A stretch of DNA of 64,000 nt from JBBPZK01 sp965219175 (GCA_965219175.1 CBDCNI010000001.1:1488001-1552000); one strand, 5' to 3'; counted from the first letter of the stretch, positions 1 through 8,251 are shown. The notes: generated from the sequence alone by a model not told the origin. Translations and numbers: made by a program.

Positions 1-555
1 GACGAAGGGGAGATGGAAGACTTTCTGGCGACGGTCACCACGTCCGAGTGGCACATCGAGCAGGACCGGGGACGTAAGATCGAAGACGCGACAGCACTTC
101 TGCTATCCCAACATCCGCAACAGGAGCGGGAGATCGAAGCTTACTACAGGCGCTGGGATGAGATGTTCGGCGGACCCATCTCTGGAAGCGTCGAAGTCCT
201 CCAGGAAGTGCGTGGTACGGGCCTCCCGTTGTACGCTCTAACGAACTGGTCGGCCGAGGTTTTTCCGCTCGCCCGGCGGCGGTACGAGTTTCTGGAGTGG
301 TTCGACGTCATCATCGTGTCGGGAGAGGAGCGCCTGATCAAACCGGACAGAGAGATCTACGACGTCCTGATCTCCCGAACCGGCCTGAACCCCGCCACCA
401 CCGTATTCATAGACGACTCTCATCCTAATGTTCTCGCCGCCAAAGACCTGGGCTTTACTACCATAGAGTTCCAAAACCCCGACAAGCTCCGGGAAGAACT
501 AGCGCGACTTGAAGTGTTGCCGGCTGACTCCAAAGGACCGATATCCGATGCCTGA
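1..555 (+). CDS. HAD-family hydrolase, 5' end outside window
   Basis: A haloacid-dehalogenase-superfamily phosphatase/dehalogenase; the substrate cannot be told. The reading frame is open from base 1, upstream of the first ATG at 13, and the nucleophile motif DxDG expected near the N-terminus is absent, so the gene starts before the window. Visible motifs are ALTNWS (motif II), LIKPDREIY (motif III lysine) and FIDDSHPNVLAA (motif IV acidic pair). The spacing matches the 2-haloacid dehalogenase/epoxide-hydrolase-N-terminal-like subgroup. The stop overlaps the start of hisH, so the two are probably cotranscribed, although no role in histidine synthesis follows from that. Confidence 0.85.
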   Translation, partial: DEGEMEDFLATVTTSEWHIEQDRGRKIEDATALLLSQHPQQEREIEAYYRRWDEMFGGPISGSVEVLQEVRGTGLPLYALTNWSAEVFPLARRRYEFLEWFDVIIVSGEERLIKPDREIYDVLISRTGLNPATTVFIDDSHPNVLAAKDLGFTTIEFQNPDKLREELARLEVLPADSKGPISDA

Positions 556-1174
556 AGCCCTGAACGTCGCCGTGGTTGATTACGACGCGGGCAATACTCT
601 CTCGGTAACGCGGGCGCTTGAGAAGGTCGGAGCGCGGGTGGACCTCACGCCCGACCCGGAACGACTAGCGTCGGCGGACGCTGTGGTGCTGCCGGGCGTC
701 GGGGCTTTCGGGGACTGCATGGAGAAACTGCGCGAGCGTGGGATGGATGACGCCTGCCGGGAAATGTACGACGCCGGCAAGCCCTTTCTCGGGGTGTGCG
801 TTGGGTTGCAGGTACTCTTCGAGGGTTCGGAGGAGTCACCCAAGGCGTATGGGATAGGCATCCTGCCGGGGACGGTGCGCCGGTTCGAGGCCGGCGGCCT
901 CAAGGTGCCTCACATGGGCTGGAACCAGCTCTCCGTCACACGCGAGCATCCGGTGCTCGATGGGTTGGACGGTGAGGCTTTCTACTTCGTACACTCTTAC
1001 CACCCGGACCCATCGGAGCCGCGAGACTTGCTCGGGACCGCAGACTACGGTGGCTCTTTCTGCGCGGCGGCCGGGCGAGAGAACCTCGTCGCCGTCCAGT
1101 TTCACCCGGAGAAGAGCAGCCGCGCGGGGCTCGCTCTCTACCAGAACTTCCTCTCCTGGGCGCGGAGCCTGTGA
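548..1174 (+). CDS. hisH: Imidazole glycerol phosphate synthase glutaminase subunit HisH
   Basis: HisH releases ammonia from glutamine for the HisF cyclase in histidine biosynthesis (cytoplasmic). The protein of about 208 residues is a class I glutamine amidotransferase: oxyanion strand LPGVGAFGDCM, nucleophile in GVCVGLQVLFEGSEE, and catalytic His-Glu in FHPEKSS near the C-terminus. I start it at ATG 548 (MPEALNVAVVDYDAGN), which overlaps the upstream stop; an earlier in-frame start at 509 would add a tail not typical of the family. It overlaps hisA by four bases (GTGA), which suggests translational coupling. hisF is not in the window. Confidence 0.95.
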   Translation: MPEALNVAVVDYDAGNTLSVTRALEKVGARVDLTPDPERLASADAVVLPGVGAFGDCMEKLRERGMDDACREMYDAGKPFLGVCVGLQVLFEGSEESPKAYGIGILPGTVRRFEAGGLKVPHMGWNQLSVTREHPVLDGLDGEAFYFVHSYHPDPSEPRDLLGTADYGGSFCAAAGRENLVAVQFHPEKSSRAGLALYQNFLSWARSL

Positions 1175-1890
1175 CGGGCTTCATCGTTTTTCCGGCCATA
1201 GACCTGCGTGGCGGCAAGTGCGTTCGCCTCAAGCAGGGTGACTTCGGACGCTCCAAGGAGTACGACGCCGATCCGGTTGGGCGCGCCCGCGAGTGGGAGC
1301 GTCGCGGGGCGAGGGCGATACACGTCGTTGACCTGGATGGGGCGGAAGAAGGTCAGCCGGCGCAGTTGGATCTCATCCGCCGGATCGCCTCCGCCATCGA
1401 CGTTCCGGTTCAGGTGGGCGGCGGGATACGGACGCTCGAAGACCTGCGGGCTGTGATCTCTGCGGGCGCGGGCAGCGTCGTGGTTGGTACGGCTGCGGTG
1501 GGGGATAGGGATCTCAGGCGGCGGGCCGTCGAGGAAGTTGGGGAGGCTCTCGTCGTCGCCGTGGACGCCAGGGACGGGATGGTGGCGACCCACGGCTGGC
1601 GCGCATCGAGCGGGATCGGCGTTCTGGATCTCGCACAAGAACTCACTGCCGACAGCGTTTCATCGGTACTCTACACGGATATCGGCCGCGACGGCATGGA
1701 CGCCGGGGCTGCACTCGAAGAGACCGCCGCCGTGGCCGACACGATACCGACCATAGCCAGCGGCGGGGTACGCGGCGTCGAGGACATTCGGGACCTGTCT
1801 GGAATTAGCGGCGTCGTGGGCGTCGTTGTCGGTACGGCGCTCTACGAGGGGCGGGTCACGCTTGAGGAGTTGATCTCAGCCGGCGCCTGA
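1171..1890 (+). CDS. hisA: Phosphoribosylformimino-AICAR-phosphate isomerase HisA
   Basis: HisA performs the Amadori isomerisation of ProFAR to PRFAR in histidine synthesis. The 239 residues form one (beta/alpha)8 barrel with duplicated phosphate sites: PAIDLRGGKCVRLKQGD with the catalytic Asp at the N-terminus, the VQVGGGIR strand, TDIGRDGM with the second catalytic Asp, and ASGGV. The Asp-rich pattern fits HisA. Only in some Actinomycetota is this enzyme the bifunctional PriA (also TrpF); that cannot be decided here. The GTG start overlaps the hisH stop. No T-run terminator is seen behind it before the convergent gene. Confidence 0.93.
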   Translation: MTGFIVFPAIDLRGGKCVRLKQGDFGRSKEYDADPVGRAREWERRGARAIHVVDLDGAEEGQPAQLDLIRRIASAIDVPVQVGGGIRTLEDLRAVISAGAGSVVVGTAAVGDRDLRRRAVEEVGEALVVAVDARDGMVATHGWRASSGIGVLDLAQELTADSVSSVLYTDIGRDGMDAGAALEETAAVADTIPTIASGGVRGVEDIRDLSGISGVVGVVVGTALYEGRVTLEELISAGA

Positions 1891-1938
1891 AGATAGCATC
1901 ACGCCGCAACGTGACCCTGCTAAGATCTAACCCGCAGC

Positions 1939-2253
1939 CTATTTCAGCTCCATACAGGATGTTTTGGCCTCGCCCTCATCGTACTTGACCGACTGCATCG
2001 CCCGCCAGCTAAATTGGGCCAGGGCTTCGTCGGTCGGCCTCTTGGCGAGTTCCGTTCCAGAGTCGGAGATTGCTTCTCTGGCCGTTTCGACGGCGGAGTC
2101 TAAAGCGCCGTTGATCTCGAACGCCCGCGCCGCCTGGTACTTTACTTCCAGTTTGCGCGGTCCCGCCTCGTCGAGCGCGAATGAGAGTTCGTATTCCTCG
2201 GTGCGGCTCTCGTAGTCTCCTATGCGCCGCGCTGTGCAAATAAGTTCCGGCAT
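1939..2253 (-). CDS. Hypothetical protein, 104 aa
   Basis: I do not recognise a family. The protein is small, soluble and acidic, with predicted helix in the second half (a run of Ala, Glu and Arg with SAVETAREAISDS) and beta-like segments at the N-terminus. It has two cysteines and no signal peptide. An AGGA sequence lies eight bases before the ATG. It converges on hisA and stands alone. Base composition is like its neighbours, so there is no sign of recent transfer. Confidence 0.6.
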   Translation of the reverse strand: MPELICTARRIGDYESRTEEYELSFALDEAGPRKLEVKYQAARAFEINGALDSAVETAREAISDSGTELAKRPTDEALAQFSWRAMQSVKYDEGEAKTSCMELK

Positions 2254-2324
2254 GCGGGTATCCTAACATCGCTCCCGGCGACCGGCAGAGGCCGTGAAAG
2301 CTCGCCTCCGGGAGCGGCGGATAT

Positions 2325-2330
2325 TAATAT
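2325..2330 (+). promoter_or_regulatory. Leaderless-type -10 box (TAATAT)
   Basis: TAATAT is followed by seven bases and then ATG at 2338. Transcription from such a -10 box would begin at or next to the start codon. There is no Shine-Dalgarno sequence in front of this ATG. The same arrangement recurs at other genes in the window. Confidence 0.5.
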
Positions 2331-2337
2331 AGTGGCT

Positions 2338-2805
2338 ATGGACCTTTATGGACTTTACGGTGGATCTTTCGTGAACTGGGAAGTAGTAGGTGGTTCCTGG
2401 ACCAAGCGCACCGTCTCCTCGCGGCTCTTGCTGTTCGCCGCCCGACGTTACCTGGAACAAGCCGAAGATACTCTCTACAGCGAAGAACGTTCCGGGATAA
2501 TAGAGGCGACCCCGCTGCCGGATGAAGTAAAGCGGGCTTTCTCTCTTCCTCCGGATGACCCATCCCGGAGGCCGCTTTCGGGTCTCTGGGGAGAATTCTT
2601 AGGCGCGGCGCTCGCGTCGGAGATCGAGATGGTCTCTTACGGCGAGAGGCCGCTACTGTTGCACGAGTTGCGGGCCGGGCTGGAACGGGCGGCGGAGGAA
2701 GCTGAAGATGGATCCGTCTCGGAGTTGAAACGGTGGTTTCTCGACCGCCGCGACGCCTTGCCGGGCGACGACCTTCCCGAAGACCTGGACTACCTGCCGG
2801 TTTAG
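2338..2805 (+). CDS. Hypothetical protein, 155 aa
   Basis: Unrecognised soluble protein, mostly helical, rich in Glu, Arg and Leu, with no signal peptide or metal motif. It opens with YGLYGGSFVNWEVVGGSW, followed by helices carrying charged heptad-like patterns. Two starts are possible, GTG 2332 and ATG 2338. I prefer ATG 2338 because a TAATAT box sits seven bases before it and no Shine-Dalgarno is present. It is separated from the malic enzyme by a promoter-bearing gap and is probably its own unit. Confidence 0.6.
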   Translation: MDLYGLYGGSFVNWEVVGGSWTKRTVSSRLLLFAARRYLEQAEDTLYSEERSGIIEATPLPDEVKRAFSLPPDDPSRRPLSGLWGEFLGAALASEIEMVSYGERPLLLHELRAGLERAAEEAEDGSVSELKRWFLDRRDALPGDDLPEDLDYLPV

Positions 2806-2843
2806 AGCAGTTTCGTATCGCGGAAGAGATGCTCGTCGGCCTC

Positions 2844-2872
2844 TTACATCCGGCTTTGGGTTGGAATAGAAT
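2844..2872 (+). promoter_or_regulatory. Putative sigma-70-type promoter of malic enzyme gene
   Basis: TTACAT at 2844 and TAGAAT at 2867 are separated by 17 bases, a good match for a housekeeping promoter. The transcript would carry a leader of about 35 bases with the purine-rich Shine-Dalgarno AGGGGAAAGG before ATG 2916. TAGAAT is a recurrent -10 sequence in this window. Confidence 0.5.
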
Positions 2873-2915
2873 CCACGCTTGCGGAGGACAAAAAATTAGG
2901 GGAAAGGTTTAGCAG

Positions 2916-4361
2916 ATGGAAAAGATACCGAGCGCGAGTTACAGTATGACCCTGCGGGTCGAGTTCCCGCACCGGGCCGGCTCTCTCGGCCAGATCCTGA
3001 CAGTTTTGGGTGAGGCCGGCGGGATGGTCGGGGCGGTTGACATCGTTCGAATGGGACAGGACATGTCTATCCGGGATATCACTGTAAACGCCCGCGACTC
3101 TGAGCACGGCCAGCAGATAGTCTCGACGGTGGACGAGATGCCCGAGGTTCGGGTCGTCAACATCTCCGACCGGACTTTCCTGCTCCATCTCGGGGGCAAG
3201 ATAGAAGTCCGCTCTAAAAACCCGATACGGACCCGCGACGACCTCTCGATGGTCTATACGCCGGGCGTAGCCAGGGTCTGCCGGGCAATCGCCCAGGATC
3301 CCGAGAGAGCTTTCAACCTGACCATCAAGCGAAACACCGTGGCCGTCGTCACGGACGGGACCGCGGTTCTCGGGCTCGGCGATATAGGACCGCGGGCGGC
3401 GATGCCGGTGATGGAGGGGAAGGCGGCGCTCTTCAAGCAGTTCGCCGGGGTGGATGCGTTCCCGATCTGCCTGGACACCAAAGACCCGGAGGAGATCATC
3501 GCGTCGGTCAAGAACATAGCCCCAGGCTTCGGCGGCATAAACCTGGAGGACATCTCCGCGCCGCGCTGCTTCGAGGTCGAGGAGCGGCTAAAAGCGGAGC
3601 TGGATATCCCCGTCTTCCACGACGACCAGCACGGCACGGCGGTCGTGGTGCTGGCGGCGCTCATAAACTCACTGAAGATTATTGGCAAGAAGATAGAAGA
3701 CCTTCGGATAGTGGTCAACGGCGTTGGGGCCTCCGGGGTCGCGTGCGCCAAGATCATGATGTCCGCCGGCGCCACCAATATCGTCGGCTGCGACCGTAAG
3801 GGTATCGTCTACAAAGGCCGCGAGTCGCTCGACACCTCCAAGGGCTGGTTCGCCGAGAACACGAACCCCGAAGGCAGGACGGGTGGGCTAACCGAGGCGG
3901 TAGAGGGGGCGGACCTGTTCCTCGGTCTCTCCGCGCCGAATGTCTTGTCCGTCGAGCAGTTGGACAGCATGAACGAGGACCCGCTCGTGTTCGCGATGGC
4001 GAACCCGGACCCGGAGATAAGCCCTGAGGACGCCTTGGGACACGCCCGGATCATCGCAACCGGCCGGAGCGACTACCCGAACCAGATCAACAACGTACTC
4101 TGCTTCCCCGGCATCTTCCGGGGAGCCCTGGACGTGCGAGCCCGCGAGATAGACGAGAGCATGAAACTCGCCGCCGCGAACGCGATAGCAAACGTGATCC
4201 CGGAAGAAGAACTCTCCGAAGACTACATAATCCCGAGCGTCTTCGACGAGCGCGTAGCCCCGGCCGTCGCCGAGACCGTCGCCGAAGCGGCCAAAGAGAG
4301 CGGCGCCGCCCGCCGCATAGGAGAACGCGTCGAGACCGACATCTCAACCACCGCGTTCTAG
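2916..4361 (+). CDS. NAD(P)-dependent malic enzyme with N-terminal ACT domain
   Basis: Oxidative decarboxylation of malate to pyruvate, linking the TCA cycle with pyruvate. Of 481 residues, about 10-85 form an ACT regulatory domain (LRVEFPHRAGSLGQILTVL), probably an amino-acid or effector sensor. The malic domain follows: MVYTPGVARVC carries the catalytic Tyr, EGKAALFKQFAGVDAFPICL the Lys, and FHDDQHGTA the metal-binding acids. A Rossmann NAD(P) domain with VVNGVGASGVACAKI completes it. The size fits the short bacterial type without the phosphotransacetylase extension. Cofactor preference cannot be read. It has its own promoter and a Shine-Dalgarno, and the next gene is clearly of different origin. 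Confidence 0.93.
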   Translation: MEKIPSASYSMTLRVEFPHRAGSLGQILTVLGEAGGMVGAVDIVRMGQDMSIRDITVNARDSEHGQQIVSTVDEMPEVRVVNISDRTFLLHLGGKIEVRSKNPIRTRDDLSMVYTPGVARVCRAIAQDPERAFNLTIKRNTVAVVTDGTAVLGLGDIGPRAAMPVMEGKAALFKQFAGVDAFPICLDTKDPEEIIASVKNIAPGFGGINLEDISAPRCFEVEERLKAELDIPVFHDDQHGTAVVVLAALINSLKIIGKKIEDLRIVVNGVGASGVACAKIMMSAGATNIVGCDRKGIVYKGRESLDTSKGWFAENTNPEGRTGGLTEAVEGADLFLGLSAPNVLSVEQLDSMNEDPLVFAMANPDPEISPEDALGHARIIATGRSDYPNQINNVLCFPGIFRGALDVRAREIDESMKLAAANAIANVIPEEELSEDYIIPSVFDERVAPAVAETVAEAAKESGAARRIGERVETDISTTAF

Positions 4362-4447
4362 GTTCCTGCGCCTGGAATTATGCTCCGGGCGCAATAGATG
4401 TCCTAACTTGTGAGAGAACGCTCGCACTACCTATATAGGAGGGGTAC

Positions 4448-5152
4448 ATGGCTGCAAATGCTAATATGCCCGAATACAATATCGACTCATTTGAGAGCTT
4501 CCACACCGTAGTGAACACACGCTTTCACTACGGTGTTATGTACCGGGGTATGAAAGACATCAACTGGCCGTTGCTCCCCTCTATCGGTCGTCGTTGGCCC
4601 TGGTTCGTGAACTTGGGTCTAGACAAGCAATGCTTCCTTAGAACGGAAAGTGACACGATTAGAATCTTTCGTAAGCAATCTGCACGCTTCTTGTCTCACA
4701 TGCCCAAGGATGGCTGGGAAGTGTGGTCGATAGCGCAGCATCACGGCTTGCCAACTCGGTTGATGGACTGGACGTATAATCCTCTAGTGGCGCTGTTCTT
4801 TGCCGTCGAGCAACCATTTGATGGGGATAGCGTAATTTACGCACTAGAGATGGCACAACACATCAGCCTTCAAGAGGAACATGACCTTCACCCGTTGAAT
4901 GTACAGGGCGTGCGGGCTTACGAACCGTCGCACGAAATAGTCAGGGTCAGTGCCCAGTCTGCCGTGTTTACCGTTCAAGACGATCCGACGAAGCCGTTGT
5001 GGACTTCGGATCTCAAACGGATACGGATTCTCAATGGCGCAAGGAAACCGATCAGGCAAACCTTGTTCAACTACGGAATAACGCGTAAATTGCTCTTTCC
5101 CGGACTTGACGGACTTGCCGATTGGCTGGTCCAGATGAAATTCGAGACTTGA
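4448..5152 (+). CDS. FRG-domain protein, likely acquired
   Basis: The FRG domain is named after a conserved Phe-Arg-Gly-type motif. It is found in phage, prophage and defence-associated proteins; its biochemical role is not settled. The 234-residue protein is little more than this domain: YRGMKDINWPLLPSIGR at about 32-48, a helix with FRKQSARFL, then the hallmark AQHHGLPTRLMDWTYNPLVA and ALFFAVEQ near 98-123. A strong AGGAGG stands before ATG. GC content is visibly lower (near half) than in the flanks, codon use differs, and no partner gene is adjacent, which suggests a single-gene insertion. It could be a stand-alone toxin-like or defence effector; that is inference. Confidence 0.85.
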   Translation: MAANANMPEYNIDSFESFHTVVNTRFHYGVMYRGMKDINWPLLPSIGRRWPWFVNLGLDKQCFLRTESDTIRIFRKQSARFLSHMPKDGWEVWSIAQHHGLPTRLMDWTYNPLVALFFAVEQPFDGDSVIYALEMAQHISLQEEHDLHPLNVQGVRAYEPSHEIVRVSAQSAVFTVQDDPTKPLWTSDLKRIRILNGARKPIRQTLFNYGITRKLLFPGLDGLADWLVQMKFET

Positions 5153-5299
5153 GGTAGATTGCGTAACAAAAGCTCTAGTCGTTGAACCAAGTACGCGTCG
5201 TCCATGCCGGTGTTAAGTCCCATATAGAGCCAGAAGGCAAGAACAATCGGCGGCCCGTAGCGGGTCTCCTGGAGGCTCTTATGTTAGGTCTCACGTCCC

Positions 5300-5328
5300 G
5301 TGACGACAATCACCATGCGTTGTAGACT
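5300..5328 (+). promoter_or_regulatory. Putative leaderless promoter upstream of ferredoxin-like gene
   Basis: GTGACG at 5300, a 17-base spacer and TAGACT at 5323, followed six bases later by ATG 5335. This is the best complete -35/-10 match among the leaderless-type sites in the window. The promoter would also serve the ferredoxin-like gene downstream. The rest of 5153-5299 shows nothing I can name. Confidence 0.45.
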
Positions 5329-5334
5329 CTTGTC

Positions 5335-5412
5335 ATGTCCAGGCAGATCAATTTGATGAGATTTCTACCTTGGCCCTCGACTTCCGGGTGGGGAAGCTGG
5401 CGTGAGTCGTAG
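5335..5412 (+). CDS. Possible 25-aa leaderless leader peptide
   Basis: ATG 5335 lies six bases after a TAGACT box and opens a 25-codon frame rich in Trp, Ser and Arg that ends at TAG 5410. It is in the same frame as the ferredoxin-like gene, which restarts at GTG 5419 only six bases after this stop. It could be a real leader peptide that couples translation to the next gene, or simply the 5' part of a longer gene broken by the TAG. Evidence is positional only. Confidence 0.25.
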   Translation: MSRQINLMRFLPWPSTSGWGSWRES

Positions 5413-5421
5413 CGCGCGGTG

Positions 5422-5691
5422 ATGGGGAAGCAGATCTTCGTTTGCGCGACGCCTGGCGAGGGACGCTGTGGCGCGAAGGGCGGGGGAGAGCTGTTCGAGA
5501 GGTTCCGCGAGGAGGTCGAGCGGCGCGGCATCTCCCCTTCCACTATCCTGCGCAACGCCTGCTCCCGTCGCCACGACGAGGGGCCGGTTGTCTTTATCTT
5601 CCCGGACGACGTCTGGTACACGCGGGTCACAATCGATGATGTGCCGCGCATCGTCGAGCGGCACATCACGCCCGTGGGTGCCAGGAGTTAG
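5422..5691 (+). CDS. Thioredoxin-like [2Fe-2S] ferredoxin-domain protein with Cys-to-His change
   Basis: Small (89-90 aa) protein with the fold of the thioredoxin-like ferredoxins: KQIFVCATPGEGRCGAKGG at the start, a helix LFERFREEVERRGI, and a C-terminal half with GPVVFIFPDDVWYTRVTIDD and VPRIVERHI. The family binds a [2Fe-2S] cluster with four Cys, the last two spaced C-x3-C. Here the fourth position is His (ACSRRHDEGP), giving three Cys and one His. GTG 5419 or ATG 5422 can start it; there is no Shine-Dalgarno, and a small in-frame reading frame ends just upstream. It may act in electron transfer; a changed redox potential is inference. Confidence 0.75.
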   Translation: MGKQIFVCATPGEGRCGAKGGGELFERFREEVERRGISPSTILRNACSRRHDEGPVVFIFPDDVWYTRVTIDDVPRIVERHITPVGARS

Positions 5692-5749
5692 CCGCGTATG
5701 GCCGTACCGCATCTCGCTGTTTGGACTTACTGAAACCGGAAGGAGTTTC

Positions 5750-5950
5750 GTGGATTTCTTGAGCAATGTCAATCCCCAGGACCTGGGAAAGTATTTTGAG
5801 GGAGTGGACTTCCCGCTAGATAAACAGGACGCTGTCGAGGTCGCACGGAACGGCGGCGCTCCGCAGCCTGTAGTCGACCAACTACAACAACGCTTGCCAG
5901 AAGGTCAGTTCTCGAACTCACAGGAAATCGTCCAGGCGCTGGGATTTTAG
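5750..5950 (+). CDS. DUF2795-family small protein
   Basis: 66-residue protein matching the DUF2795 pattern: NPQDLGKYFEGVDFPLDKQD, then ARNGGAPQPVVDQLQQRLP, ending in an aliphatic helix (EIVQALGF). Function is unknown; such proteins are common in Actinomycetota. The start is GTG 5750 with AAGGAG six bases upstream. A longer in-frame extension upstream has no domain content. It follows the ferredoxin-like gene by about 60 bases and may share its transcript. Confidence 0.8.
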   Translation: MDFLSNVNPQDLGKYFEGVDFPLDKQDAVEVARNGGAPQPVVDQLQQRLPEGQFSNSQEIVQALGF

Positions 5951-5986
5951 CGAAAAAACGTGTCCGCGCCGGTTTGGGGCGGAGCG

Positions 5987-6214
5987 TTACTCCCGCCGGC
6001 CGCGGTCAGCCAACCACCTCACCAGGGCTGAGGCGATAATGACCGAGATCACCCTAACCAACGCCTGCGCCGCTGCGTCCCTGGAATCTTCACCGGAGTC
6101 TCTCCTTCCGGGTACTTCTTCCATGAAGAGCAGTTTGTTTGCCTGTTTTTTCAAGACCTCGAACACCACGATGGTGAGTACGGTCATGAGGCGCGTCTGC
6201 GCTTTATCGTTCAC
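5987..6214 (-). CDS. Small membrane-associated hypothetical protein
   Basis: About 75 residues if started at GTG 6214 (VNDKAQTRLMTVLTIV); an earlier in-frame ATG at 6286 adds 24 unlikely residues. It has a hydrophobic helix near the N-terminus (MTVLTIVVFEVL), a charged middle, and a second hydrophobic helix (VISVIIASALVRWLA) before a basic tail, so it is probably membrane-bound with two segments. No family recognised. It converges on the DUF2795 gene. Confidence 0.5.
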   Translation of the reverse strand: MNDKAQTRLMTVLTIVVFEVLKKQANKLLFMEEVPGRRDSGEDSRDAAAQALVRVISVIIASALVRWLADRGRRE

Positions 6215-6364
6215 TTGATGCCCTTTCCTCGGGTCTTCTGGATTAGCCCAGAACGGTAAAGAATGTACCCATCCGCGAGCACGCAAAAACCGACGGCATC
6301 CAGTCTCATAGTCCGGGCTATGCTCTCGTCCTGAGGGAAAGGTCGGACTCCGGCGGCGCGGCCT

Positions 6365-7651
6365 TTAAGCGCTCCACGAACGCCCCGCCGGTTTACGGCC
6401 TTCGAACCCGAGACGGCCTACGGTTCGCTCCATCGCCCAGTCCGCGCCGGTGAGAAGACGGTCCCGGCGGCCTTTTATGTAGTAGAGGAAGATGCTCCGG
6501 TACAGCGCCTGGGCCGCAGCCCCCTTAAAGCGCATCCCGACCGCCTCGGCTACCGCGCTCTCCGGTCCGAGGCTCACGATGTACCCTCGATTGAAGTAGC
6601 GGAAAGGCGGTCGTTGCCTACGGTTACCGCTGTCCCTGAGCCTGCGTCCCAGATCCCGCGCCACGAACGGACCTTCCTGAACCGCGACGGAAGCCGTCGG
6701 CGGCAGCGATCCGTAGCGCGAATCCGTGTACACGCCGCCGTCCCCAAGCACGTAGACTTCCGGATGACCGGGCAGGGTGAGATGCTGATCGACCTCCGCG
6801 CGGCCGGAACCGTTTTTATCTCCGGGCAAGGCTTCCACGAGGGGCGAGGCTTCGACGCCCGCCGCCCAGATTCGTATCCGGGCCGGCAGCCACTCTTCTC
6901 CGGCCCGCACTCCTCCTTCGTCGGCCTTTTCGACCATAGTGTTGAGCCGTACTTCGACGCCTAGAGAGGCTAGTTCCTCCATCGCCACCTCGTGGAAGTA
7001 TGGGTCTAGCCAACCCAGCAGCCGGTCGGAGGCTTCGAGCAGGACCACCCGCGGTTCCACGGGAAGTTTGCGGGGTGCGCGCTTTTTCAGGTAGTCGAAG
7101 AGAGTGGAGATCTCCGCCGAAAGTTCCACCCCGGTTGCGCCCCCGCCCACCACCGCAACCGTGAGGGCGCCCGGTTCTGTTACGGCGTCTGCCGAATCTT
7201 CCCCCTTCGAGGATAGCGACGCCCACCAGGCGTCGGCGAGGTCGTCGCGGAGGCGGAGCGCATCGTCGAGGCTCCAGAACTGTTGCAGGCTCTCGCGCAG
7301 GTTCTCCGGTGGCGGCGAGGCGACGCTCCCGGCAGTCAGCGCCAGGTATTCGTAGCCTACTTCCCCAGATGAGGTTTCGAGCGTCCTGTTTGCGAGGTCT
7401 ATACCGCGCACCTCCGCCCGCAGGAAGTCGCAGCGGTCTTCGCAGAGGGCTGGTATGGACGAGAGGACGCTTTGGGGATGTATGCGCCCGACGGCGACCT
7501 CGTGTGCCAGCGGAACAAAGGCGTAAGATTCTTCCCTGTCTATGAGAAGCGTCTCGCCCGGACGGCGCAACTCCGGTGGCAGGCTTCGTACGAGAGATGC
7601 GCCGGAGAAGCCCGCTCCGACTACGACGAGTCGCGCATTCCGGCGTGGCAT
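6365..7651 (-). CDS. FAD-dependent NADH dehydrogenase-like oxidoreductase (NDH-2 type)
   Basis: Monotopic flavoprotein of the type II NADH dehydrogenase family, which passes electrons from NAD(P)H to quinone without proton pumping at the inner face of the membrane. Of 428 residues, the FAD dinucleotide fold is at the N-terminus (RLVVVGAGFSGASLV), the NAD(P) fold is around 160-195 (VAVVGGGATGVELSAEI), and the second FAD motif is near 300 (VYVLGDGGVYTD). PPTASVAVQEG is the usual Q-loop region. Family-wide alternatives such as sulfide:quinone reductase are less likely because the Cys pair is lacking. It is monocistronic as far as seen. Confidence 0.85.
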   Translation of the reverse strand: MPRRNARLVVVGAGFSGASLVRSLPPELRRPGETLLIDREESYAFVPLAHEVAVGRIHPQSVLSSIPALCEDRCDFLRAEVRGIDLANRTLETSSGEVGYEYLALTAGSVASPPPENLRESLQQFWSLDDALRLRDDLADAWWASLSSKGEDSADAVTEPGALTVAVVGGGATGVELSAEISTLFDYLKKRAPRKLPVEPRVVLLEASDRLLGWLDPYFHEVAMEELASLGVEVRLNTMVEKADEGGVRAGEEWLPARIRIWAAGVEASPLVEALPGDKNGSGRAEVDQHLTLPGHPEVYVLGDGGVYTDSRYGSLPPTASVAVQEGPFVARDLGRRLRDSGNRRQRPPFRYFNRGYIVSLGPESAVAEAVGMRFKGAAAQALYRSIFLYYIKGRRDRLLTGADWAMERTVGRLGFEGRKPAGRSWSA

Positions 7652-7918
7652 CGCCTAGCCCGCTCTCCGGCTCGGCGTCGACCTTACGAAAAAGACACTG
7701 GTTGTTTCGAGCACTCGGATTCCTCGCTCCGATCCGTTATCCTGGGTGAGCTGCTGGTAGTTCGAGAGTATATACGGAGATTGGAAATCATCCGGCGCGG
7801 GGCTTTACAAACCTTGCGCCTATCCGTACACTTTCTGTAGAAATCGGTTTGGGAGCCGGTGGGAACGGGGAAACATAACAACCTGGGAAAACTCGTCCTT
7901 TGGGGATAGAAAGGGGCC

Positions 7919-8251
7919 GTGGTGGCGAAGGAGGCAGTGGTAGGGGTAGAAGGCATTACCCCTGGGATAATCGTCAGGCACACTAGTAGGCGTCTAGGAG
8001 ACCTCGAACCTTGCGAGGCTTGTGAGCGTTTGATCTCCGGAAGCATATCTTTTTCCGAGTTCGTGGATCAAGCCGGAGACGGCTTTCGCGAACTCCTGGA
8101 TTTTATGACCGAGTACGACCTCCATCCCGGACGACCGGAGGATGTCGTGTTCTGCATGGACTGTCACGCCGACCCCGTCGAGCGAATGGTCTTACGCTCC
8201 CAACTGGAGCACCTCTACAACCACGAGTATCCGGACCTGAAAGCTGGATAG
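7919..8251 (+). CDS. Hypothetical protein with two CxxC pairs
   Basis: 110 residues, no recognised family. It carries two Cys pairs, CEAC near 32-35 and CMDC near 79-82, with CHAD-type residues next to the second, a pattern fit for one structural zinc ion. The middle is helical and acidic. The start is GTG 7919 or the next GTG at 7922, with GAAAGGGG upstream. The 267 bases before it, between this gene and the divergent NDH-like gene, hold no motif I can name. It may form a unit with the following hydrolase gene. Confidence 0.6.
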   Translation: MVAKEAVVGVEGITPGIIVRHTSRRLGDLEPCEACERLISGSISFSEFVDQAGDGFRELLDFMTEYDLHPGRPEDVVFCMDCHADPVERMVLRSQLEHLYNHEYPDLKAG

